Assembly (NCBI GenBank): GCA_019925095.2
Contig: CM034402.1
Location: 5,343,501 to 5,407,500, forward strand
Reading direction: 5' to 3'
Length of the DNA stretch: 64,000 bases
DNA from: Dendrolimus kikuchii
Taxonomy: Eukaryota > Arthropoda > Insecta > Lepidoptera > Lasiocampidae
This document shows, one piece after another, positions 25,901 to 37,900 of the stretch. The notes beneath the pieces were generated by a model that was given only the letters and a program-made list of their open reading frames with translations, did no database searches and was not told the origin of the DNA. Made by a program: the position numbers and the translations under genes. The stretch's first letter is position 1. Each line of letters starts with the position of its first letter.

Positions 25901-28900
25901 CGGGTGCAGTTTAGATTTAGGGAATCATGGCCCTTAAGCTTGCTTATTTTGTGAGCTACATATATTAGTTGCCCTGGTTTTCTTATGGATATCCTCATAT
26001 CGGATATTATCTTCAAGAAGACCGACTATAGCTCATCCCATTCTAATTCCACTTAAACCTAAATCATCAACTTACCTGAAGTGTACGTTAAGCACGCAGA
26101 CCGTCATCCAAACACTGAGTGATACCAGTATCATGGTGAACAGCAAATACTTCCCTAGCAACGGTATTGCCAGGGAAGTTGGTGGTATAATCTCGGCGAG
26201 TAGGAGGAAAAACACCGTCAATGATACCAGGATAGAGATGCTTAACGAAATCTATGGGAAAGAAGGTTCTTGCTATATGCACGACTGGCAGTCAGGTTGC
26301 GGCGAATTTTTGTAAGTATACATTTAAATTCATAATTTTAAATTGATATTTATGATGACATTCATATAAATTTTAATTTATAAATGTAACGAGAACATTA
26401 TTTGAGTATTTAATTATCGCCTTGATGTATTTTAGTTTATTTTAAGTAAGATTTTTAGAATAATGTATGTATAAAAGTAAGTATGTTATAAAATTTTCTT
26501 AAGTATGAATTATACACTTGTAATGTAAATGCTTAGCGATATTATGTATATAATTTTAAACTTGTTTATTGCTTTATATTAATAATTTATTGTTCGTTTA
26601 ACTTCTTTTTAATCTATTAATAATTATAGAGCCAATGAAATGCTAAGCATCAAAGAGTGCCTAATTGATAAAAGCGTGATAACAGACATGTGAGATCGCA
26701 AGTAATTTATTTATTTTTAAGCAACTTCTAAGAAACATTATGCTGGTGAATCAATAAGCAACGAATGCCACTGGTACCAAAAAAGGGGCTGTTAAATTGA
26801 AATTAATTGTATTGATTTGGTAGTCCAAAACAGTTATAGAATATATAGACAAAATCTTTACAGAAAATGTATGCTTTTTAATACAAGGTTAAACACAGAG
26901 TTAATGATGAATATTGTTGTTTAAAATAATCTCTAAAAGAAAAGCAATTTAACTTTTTACAAGAGATCGGTTTTCTGTTTACAAAACGATTAACTGAGAT
27001 AAATGAATTTCTTTTCAAACTGGTATATTTGTGTCTACTTTCTGAGATCTAAAATCATCAAAATCTGGGATAGCGAAGCATGATTGCAAATCCAATCAAC
27101 GTCATTGAATCCCAATCCAAGAAGAAGAAATCAAGTTAGTAAATGAATTTAGCTCTCATTGAAAAAACTACTCTCTTCGTAGTTTCCTCATCTTAGTTTA
27201 TTTAAAGGTAACAATGAATGGCTGTATTCCCATTAATAATTTTATCAAACCACACGCGTCCGCCTTTCCAAAAAACAACTAACTTATATGCAATTTTAAT
27301 ACCAACCGCTAGCGGAAAAATTCTTTGCGATATGGGGACTTAAGTACAGAGTAACCCTCTCCATAAAAGAAAACATTAAAAGACTTATTCGGTCCAATGT
27401 TACTTTTCTTGATAAATTCAATTCGGTGGCTCAGATTTTCACCGGAACCTGTCTCTCTATGATCGCAGGTGTCCGTTCTATATGCAAAACGCACGATTTC
27501 AAGATCTCCTTTATTTCTGATTTTACATAATTTTAACGAAATTTGAATACTAAAAATAAGTGAATCTTACTTTTTAGCCAACCCGCAGTAACCTGTCAGC
27601 CAGACGTGCATATCATTTATAAATTTACCTGAAATGCACGTTAAGTATGCAAACAGTGACCCAAACGCTGAGGGACACCAGTATCATGGTGAATAGTAGG
27701 TATTTCCCTAGCAATGGAATCGCCAGAGATGTTGGCGGGATGATCTCGGCCAGACCAAGGAAGAACACAGTTAAGGAGACCAGGATGGAGATGCAGAGCG
27801 ATATCTAAGGAAGAGAAGTCTCTTTTGAATATTATTTTTGTCGTTGTAAATAAAAAAAATTCAAGTGTGGATTTCTGGTGCACTATATTTTTTTTTATTC
27901 AATTTTAATATTAATTTTAAATACAATGGATGTGGTTACTGATTCTGTATTAAGTTAACAATGATTCACAAGATAAAGTAAATAAAAATAAAGACTACAA
28001 GAGAGAAAATAAAAGAAGAAAAGGGAAGAAATAGAAAGTACTAAGCCCTTCTTATAGTATTGTCAGTTATAGTATTCTCATTCTCTGGACGAAATGCATA
28101 ACGTTTGAATGTTCGGCCATTTCTGAATAACTCGACGAATCAAGACATACACAATAATGTCTGAACTTTAATTTCGAATGACTAATCTATTACCCATATT
28201 TACAAGTACTGACGACAGTAGTTCAAGTGACTAACACGTAATAAAATTGTTCAAATATCTTCAGCCCACAGCACAACCAATTTCTAATTACATAGATGAA
28301 CCTATAGGTACCATCAACTGCTCAAAGAAAAATCGAAGATCTTCAAAACCTATTAGTTGTCATTCGCGATCCTCGTCTTGTGACAGAAAAAGTAAAATGT
28401 TGTCCTTCCAGTAAAATCCAGCAATTTAAACATTCAGATCTAAAATTTATTTTAATTTCTGTCATAGTAACTTCTTATAAGATTCGTCTGTTAATTTAAA
28501 TGACCTGTTAATTTAAATGACCTATACTAGATGTTATTTCATTAAAAAAAATAATTGTTTCAACAGCAAGACTTTTTATCTATGATACTTTTTTTTTTCT
28601 TAAGTTTTCGCGACTTGTATACATAATAAAACTACGTTTTAACGGTTTTAAGCGCGGTAATTTTATTTGATTTTGGTTTTTCCGACGTTTCGGCCACTTT
28701 TCAGTGGCCTTGTAGCAATATCTTATACTTGACCTATGAATTAGTGTTTCTGAATATTATTATATGAAGAATACCAGTTCACTAGATCGATATGATCAGT
28801 GTTAGAAGGCATTAAAAAAAATAATTGTTTCAACAGCAAGACTTGTTATCTATGATACTGTTCTATACTTGCTTATGATCGTTTTTTATAGTATTACGCT

Positions 28901-31900
28901 CTTTTGTCATTATTATAGGTATGTTTGCTGAAGAGTTTCTTGCGCCGCTTCTTCTCTTCAAGCCATAACATGTTGCGAAGCGGTAGTAAATTAGATTAGG
29001 CTCCCATAGATTAAATAATAACCATAAACAAAATTAAAAATTAAATAATTAAAATTAATAAGATGGCGGTAGAAATAAATTAAACCTATTAAATTAAAGT
29101 GTATTTATTAACAAAACAATTAGATACAAACTTTAATTATGTAGTATTGTGTAATATTGTAATTGTGTATTTTTTAATTGTATATTTGGTGAGCAATAAA
29201 GTGTTATCTATCTATCTATGTAGAAATGAATGAATACTTCTATTGTTTGAAAGGGACTCTATCATAAAATTCGATGTTTTCTCTTTATTTACGTAATTGT
29301 CATGTAATATTTTATTATTTACCTACCTCTTAAAGTTACACATCAAGGGCATTGAGAGTAGTGAAAACTGCATATTTAGATAATCTCCAAAAACCGTTCT
29401 AATTGATTAAAATATGTACCTACTGACGTACTAAGTTATTTGTGAAATAGCAGATAGTAAAACTACAAACAGCCGCCATCTTGAATTGATACATTTCGAG
29501 TATTATTTTTTTATTTTTCAATATCATACAGTTCATACAACCATAACTATCGATTATTGTTAATACTTAGAAATAGTCGTCAATCGAATATCACCTCACG
29601 ATATTCAGAACGTCAAACTGAACTTACCAAATCGATGTCAGCTGTCAAACGTCACCCATACCGTCCTCTTTGAAATAAATTTATAATAATATTTACACGT
29701 AAATATTCATATAGACTTGTCCAATATTGTAATCGAGTAAAACTTGTCGCACTGTTCAAAACCAAACCATTATTAAAGTAAAATATCATTTTTTTGCTAA
29801 AAGTTGTTGAATGACCTACCTGATGGAAAGTGGTCACCAACAGCGACCACGCCGACCTCGAGGACATTTTATAACGCCCTTCTTCAATATTTACAAGACA
29901 GCAAATAAAACTTCTTTTTATGTGAATATCTTTCATACCCTGCAGTTGTCTTTAAATAATAACACTTTCCTTCAATATTAATTCATTATCACACTTCAAC
30001 AAACAATAGATAAATATTATTTATAGTTCCAACTACTTTAGACATAAACAGTGAATAAAATTTTGTTTGGTAACGAAAAATTAAATATAATGCCACCTAG
30101 CTTTTTATATCGAAGTTAAAAGCTGTGTCAAATTCATCTTTTGGTTTACGTAATTTGAGACAGGTGGCATGAATAGCACAATACTTGAGTTTTGGCTTCG
30201 TAACGATACGTTTTTAAAGTTTGGATATGACGCAAAATCTAGGCACGATTACCTTAACCACATCCATTGAATTCATTACAGAGAAACACAATATTTTTTA
30301 TAATAACGTGTTCGATTAGTGCACTGTAAATCCTGCCAATTATTTTAATTAAAATAATTGTCTTTCCACTGATATTTTTACAATTTACAAACTTTAGTTG
30401 CGTGTTTAAGGCAATCAATAAGTTTAAATACATGTAATTATTAACATGAAATAAGCTAGAAGCGTTTTGTTAGAAAAGCATAATTATGAAAAGAAACAAA
30501 AATAAATATTTTTTTAAATAATGATACCATATAAAGCACAAAATTTGATTAACATAAAATTATACAGACGTAACATTTACTACAAAAAAACTGTATTAAA
30601 AACTGTTATTAACCTGCAACCTGAAAATACAAAAAATTGTAAATAAAAATGAAAAGCTTAGTTAAGTATTAATTTCGAATATTTATTGGTATACTTAAGT
30701 GTTGTATTAACTTATTCTATATATTTTGGTTTTGCTGAACACAAACAAATATCTAGTTTTGATAATAATGGTAAACCAAGAAGCCCCAATAGCCTTTTTA
30801 TGTTGAAAACCATTAGTGCATCCGATACACCCAATAGATTACGTTTAAATCAATATAATAGAAGACGTACTTATCTAATCAAATTTTTAATTTCACCAAG
30901 ATACTTAAAACCAACTGTAAAAAAATTTTGAATCTCAGCACACGAAGAATGAAAGATATAGATAAAAACAATCACACCGATTATCAAATAGGAACAAAAT
31001 AGGAATTTCCAATTGCATATCTAGTAGACAAAGTTGATGGAATGTTTTATTTAGACAATTACAATCAGTGGAAACACAATAACGATGAATTGAGAAATAA
31101 TTTTGATGACACTAACACACGCACACGTCTAGCTAATGAATCAAAAAAGACTACTAATTGGTACGGATGATGTTGGGTTTCGATGGAGAATGGGTAATGG
31201 TATCGATGGCTGGGTAGATGAAGCATGCCCGAACATCCCATTCACAATGGTACATTTAAAGCAAAAGAAATCTGAGACATTCTATCATTGGCTATTATTC
31301 ACATTATGAGAAGTAGCTAAAAACAGGCTTTTGAATAAGTTATTAGAATCAATGGAGTATCATCAAATTTCAAATTTGTATGGAAATTACATGTAAAAAC
31401 TTGTACATTTTCCGGAATAAAAATACAGTTTAGACCCATGTCAGAAACTGAACGAATTTCTAGGACACGTAGTGATGAAGTATAATCAAATTCATTGCTT
31501 TGAGGTTAATACCCACCAACTGCAATCTTAGAAGCGATATTCCGTATATATGAAAATGTTTATTCAAAATATCTTCAACTTCCAACAATAATAAAGACTT
31601 TTAACAGGTTCATAAATATTCCTGAGTTTTCATTTATTTGTACAACATAACCTTTCAACCAGAAGATCGCTATTTAATACACAAAACGAAATTAAGCAAC
31701 AGCAATAATCAGAAGGAAATCGTTGAGCATATCATTTTATGCATAATTACTATATTATTTAGGTATATAGGCTATTAAGGCTTCTGTTATAACTTAGAAT
31801 CGAGCTTTTTAATTACGAATTTCATCTAATCTACAAATGAATGCAATTGCCACCAGAAACTGCAAATTAAAATAACTAGTCACATCTTAAAGTAATGTAA

Positions 31901-34900
31901 CGAATAGAGAAATCAAAAAGCCTAAAATATCAATTACAAGACTAAACGCGAAACTGTTTATTATATATTCGTTTGTTTGTTATTTTTCATAAGTAACACT
32001 CGAGTCTGATCATAGTGAAATTTGGTATATATGTGTTTTAATTTAATTATCAGTGACTAAGATAAATTAATTTCTTCTATAAATCTTCGTCCTTTCCAAT
32101 CTTGAGTGTGAGTTTATTTTCATGAAATTAAAAATTATGATGGTAATGCTTTCCACCATTGATAATGCAAATGTGCCACAGGATATGAAGCCAAAGTTTA
32201 CATAAGTGAACCTGAACATTTCAAATATAATAAAACTTATAAAACAATTAGAATCCAATAGACATAGTTATACAATAATTGCTTCTGTATTTGTTTTAGT
32301 AGAATAGTCGCAAAAAAAAATTGAAATCAAAAACACCAAAAGCCAATGATAGAATGTCAAGAGAAGTAAACACTTAACACGTCTCAAACACACAACTTAC
32401 CTTTTCGCCGGAATCGGAAGGTAAATAAAAAACTAATACAGTGAGAAATGTTAGACCAACACAAGGTATGATCAGATTCACCGTGTAGAAGAGGGTTTTA
32501 CGACGCATCGTCAGTTTGAAAGTTATATCTGAAACAATTGCAAAAATCAATAGACTCGACCATAACATCATACATTCCTGGGAAAATACGCGAAAGAAAG
32601 AAGAAAGAAAGAAAAATACTTTATTTGAAGAAATTCAAAAGATAGAATGCATGATCATATGACGGAAGAAGAATATTAGTATGACAATAGGATAATAATT
32701 TCTGTTGAGTAGTTTTTGAGATATGAAGTATTTTCGAATAATTATTTTTTGGTTCGTAATCTAATAACAAAAGTAGTCGACATTTGTCACCTCTACGGAA
32801 CTTCGTTGTACGCGGACTACCTAGAGGTTATAATTCTAGTCAAGATTTAAGAAACGGTGACCTTGGCCTACGTAGAAGTGAAATTTCAGATATTTTTCAA
32901 TGTATAATGATTCCTTGGGGGATGGTATACGCTTCTTCAATAAAATTCCGAATGAAGTGTTAGACTTGCCCTTCATTAAATTTAAAGCTAAATTGAAAAG
33001 TACCTTGCGTAAAAAGGGATACTACACTATTGAAGAACATTTAAATAACAAAAAATTAATTTACATAGCAGCTCGCTCCAGCCTTTTATAACATCTTCTG
33101 TAACGATTAGGTATATTTTGCATAACATGTAAGGACTCTATGGAGATTTGTCGCAGTGTTCTTCATTATTGCGACGGTAGCATATTTTTTTGTTTGTTAC
33201 AACTCCATTCATTCTTCGAAAAGTAAATATAATACAACTTGTATATGTATTTTAAAAAAAAGTGCTTGAGATAATATATAAATAATTATGATGAAAAAAT
33301 GTTTTTAGCTAGAGGTGTTGCTGGGGAGTTTCGTGCCGCTTCTTCTCCTTTGAACAACGATAACACATTGCGAAGCGGTGTACTTATAATAGGAAGTAGA
33401 TTTAAATTTTGACTTATATGTACGTCCTTCAAAAAGTGTTCTCCAGTGGAACTTATTTTGAATAAAAACTTTTGAATTTGAATTTTGAGGTATTTTTATT
33501 TTTTTAATCGAAAGCATTATTTTATTGAAATGTCGATAAATTGCATCACATTAGCTTATATATATATACTCAACGCGCAAATCGCCTCCAACTATTTCGC
33601 CGACTGATCAACATTCATGCTCTAGACTATACTTATCTAATCCATCATTTACTATCTATACTTCTATACTAATATAAAGAGGAATGATTTGTATTTTTGT
33701 TTATGTTTGTAACGAATAAACTCAAAAACTGGTTTCAAAAATGCTTTCACCATAGAAATGCTACATTAGCCCTGAGTAAGATAGGCTATATTTATTACAT
33801 ACATACATACATACATAACTTCACGCTAGTTCCCTTGCGGGGTAGGCACGAACAACAGAGTGCCATTTAGGCTTATTCTTACACACCTCACTTGCCTCTT
33901 TGACATTCATAACTCTTGTCATGCAAGCTCGTCTGTTCTTAAGGCTCCTGACATCACCTTCTGCTAGTACACGATCAATTTGATCATGGAAGGTGTGTCG
34001 TGGCCTTCCACGACTTCTGCATCCATCCACTTTTGCATTGTATATCTGTTTAGTCATTCTTTCATCATGCATTCTTTCCACATGCCCGAACCACCGGAGC
34101 ATTCCTTTCCTTACCTTCACCCCGACACTCTCTTTCAGACCAACTCTCTTTCTCGAAAAAATTAAATATCCCTACTAAAACTTCAATAATGTAACCTAAA
34201 AGTTTAAAAAATAAATGTTCAACCGTGTGAAGCCTGGAAGGGCCTCTAGTCATAGATAAGCAAATTTTTGACCCGAAGTAACAGGTAAAGTAATACCCCG
34301 GATGCTAAGTGAAATTTTCTTTGTTCCGTATGTTACCCGGACATTTTAGTAGTTAATTATCTAAAACTACCTGAAAATGGTTCTGGACAGCAGGGATAGT
34401 ACTCCTCGTTCCTAGTAGCCGGTACTTCCAGAATGTCCCATTCGACGGATAGATAAAATTCGCTCAGATCAATGCCCACGTGAACGAGGCTGCTGCCTGG
34501 TGTTTGATCCATGTGCTTCAAATCAACCTGTAAGAGTTAGTTGTATATTTTTATATTAAGGAGTCGTTTGGATAGCGATCGAGTCATAAAACTAATCTCT
34601 TTAATATAACGTTACATAAGCTTTCAAAAAATGTACGACTAAATAAGTTTTATAATTTTCGACTAATTTGATCTGAAGAGAGAGAGAGAGAATAAATATT
34701 ATTCTCTCTCTCTCTCTCTCTCTCTTTCGCTCTCCCTCTCTTTCTCTCTCTTGACATTTCATTATTTAAACCTTTTCAAAGTTCCTGGTTTACTAGGCTT
34801 TCTTATAATAATTTAAACTGGCTTATACTTTATCTTAACATAAGAACATAAGCCACCAAATACATTTATTATAATAATTTCAAGACCTGTAGAAGCATAC

Positions 34901-37900
34901 AGTTTGTACAATGAATTCAAAAAAGACATAAAAATCAAGGGGGCTAATTCGGACCAGCAGATTCTGAATGCAATTTTTAGGATTTTTATCCGTCTTTTTG
35001 TATGTTAGAGCATCACTTGAAAATTACTGAACATATTTAAATGAAACTCGAATATAGCAAAAAACTCTCGCTGCAGTCGCGCTAACAATACGCTAACAAA
35101 CACGTCTTCATGATGGCAACGCGAACGAAGTTTAATTAGAAGTAAGTTCAGACCAAGAGAAAATGAATCACCTGTGCGCCATTGTAAGTCCAAGATCCGA
35201 ACTTCATGAAGCAGGTCTGCTCATCGAACGGAAAATACTCCACGTTGATCTCGCATGAGGACTTGTAAATCGCTGGAGGTTTCCAATTGACTTCACCTGT
35301 GTACTTAAGAGTTGCCTTCGTCATTAGCGTAACCTGAAATATTTAACAATAATAATGCTGTAAGACAAACCATTCTGCAACAAACGTAATCAATTTGATC
35401 TACTAGTTAATTTAGGTGGGTTATGTACATCAGATGATTTTTGACTTAACTAGCATATGTCAATGAAATTTCTTTCGTGTAGCGATAGAAACCTTTTTGT
35501 ATGTTTAAACATATCCTAACTAAATTGACTCCGAATATAAGCTAGCTTTGTGTTGATGCTGTAACAGACAGACAGGCAAAAATACTGAAATTTGATTTTT
35601 CGGAATCTGCTGGTCTTACATAAGCATAAGCCTAAATGGCGCTCTGTTGTTCGTGCCTACCCCGCAAGGGAACTGGCGTGAAGTCGTGTATGTATGTATG
35701 TATGCTGGTCTTAATGTATGCCTCAATCGAGGCTAATTGTAAAATAACTCTACTTGTATTAAGGCTATTCGTACTTGTACTTGTGATTATGAACTAAATT
35801 TAATGCATGTGAATAATGAAGAAGAATGACTTATTTTAATTATTACTAATATTATTCTTAATTATCTTAATTTTGTAATATTGATGTAATATTATCACTA
35901 AATAAATAAGAATTATAATAATAGTCACAACAATTTGCACGCCCTGTAGGCAAAATCATGTGAACTTATACTCGTCGACACGAAAGCCTTTACATATTGT
36001 TTATATATAATTAAAACTACATTATATCAAAAATGCACAGTTGAGTGATAAATTCTGATTTCAGACCTAATTTGACTGAAGTATTATAGAATATTCCTAC
36101 CATGTTTTATGCAATAAATGAAGGTTTGAAAAGTCAAGAAGTATTTTAGACGATAATAAAAAAAATGAAATAATTTATACGCTAATAAATAAGTACATTA
36201 AAAATTGAATAAACTCCCGTGATTTTCTTGTTTTTTAAATACACTGTACAAACTTGAACCCTTTACAGATTTATTATATTATAAACATAATAGACATTTA
36301 TCAAAGCTATATTTACTATGGATCTTACTTTCTGTTCCGTTCTTACGTAGTCGAATTTTGATTAAGGGTGACAGGTACTGAATTTTCTCCAAAGAGTATT
36401 AAAAACTTACGAGTATATAGGCGTCCTGCAATCGGTGATATTCTTACCTCGTAATTTCCATCCCAGTTATTGTAAAGTACAATATCAGGCAGCCAGATAT
36501 GCTCAGATGGGACATACAGCATTTCCACACCGCCGTATTCATCTGGATTCCACTGTAGCTTATAATCGAACCATTTCTGAAATAGCAAACCATAAGTTTA
36601 ACTTTCAATGTTTATAACTGGGGAAAGGACATAATTATATTACATTAAATTCTATCAGTATTTAGATAGTACAAACAGGCATTAAGCACCATCTTATTTT
36701 TATTTATTTTTTCAAAATATGATGACAGAAATATTTTTAAATACTCTTTAAGCAATTCGACTCGTTTTACTTTTATGAAATTATGACGTCATAATTTCGT
36801 ACACTCATACAAAATATAATAAAGTCGCAACGTTTTAAGACTATAAAAAGGGTATAAATTGATATAAGTCATGGTAGCTTAGTGATACTAACACATCCGC
36901 GTTATTTCATTTGAGTGTCATAAGTTTGAAGCCTAACAGGAAACGCTCTTTTCCACGAACATATTAGAATAAATTGATATATATTCATACAATGTAAAAT
37001 TCAATTCAAGGTAAACGATATATGTTCTTATGTATGCGTAAGGTCGTCGACTCCCTTATCAACTCATTTCCTAAGAGAGCAGAGCCGGTCAAGCCCAACA
37101 CATCTACTACAACTTTTCTTACATATAAATCATATGTATATAAGTCCATTTATTAAAAATATAAGTATGGACGAATCATACTAATAATCTCTTTGGCAAA
37201 CCGTACTGATGTTTATTATAAAATGAATTGATACATACAATGGTAATGATAAGTAAAATGGGTGATCTTATCTCTGGGAGCGATTTTTTCCAGATAACCT
37301 TAGTTACTTTACCTTACCTACCTTACTTATATACTAACAATATAAACATACGTAATAATACATTAATTTTATGATTTAAGATACTAATAATTATATACAG
37401 TTTCTACTTCATTAAAAGATTGATAACACTGTTTAAAAGGGTTGTAATTATTTACTAGTTACTACACCCATTGCACTACATTTGAATAAATTTAATTTCA
37501 GTTCATCCATCCTTACCTGTTCAACCCATAAGTTTGTGGTCATGACCTGGTTCTTCAAATTGACTTCCATCAGCTGGGACAGCTTCAAGCCAAGCCTTAC
37601 CGTCAGGATGTCACTGACATTAGTAACAGGCCTTATCAACCTGTTATAGTTACTCAGCAAATCATCATAAAGACGTTTTACGTCTGGGTTTGCTTCCAAT
37701 AGTTTTACTCCTGCGAAATAGACATATTTAAAATATATATATTAACACACACAAAGCCACCTTATGGCCGGTTCCTATATCTTACTATTCATTCACTTGC
37801 CTTAACATCGGTTGAATTTTTACACTCCTTGTGTGTGATAATTATGTCAAATTTTAGCAAATGAACGATCGGTAAGATATAAGAACCGGCTATTAGACCA

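Noticed and set aside
36870..36960. Possible tRNA gene (box A-like GGTAGCTTAGTGATACTAAC)
   Set aside because: No cloverleaf could be drawn; at best a decayed SINE head.
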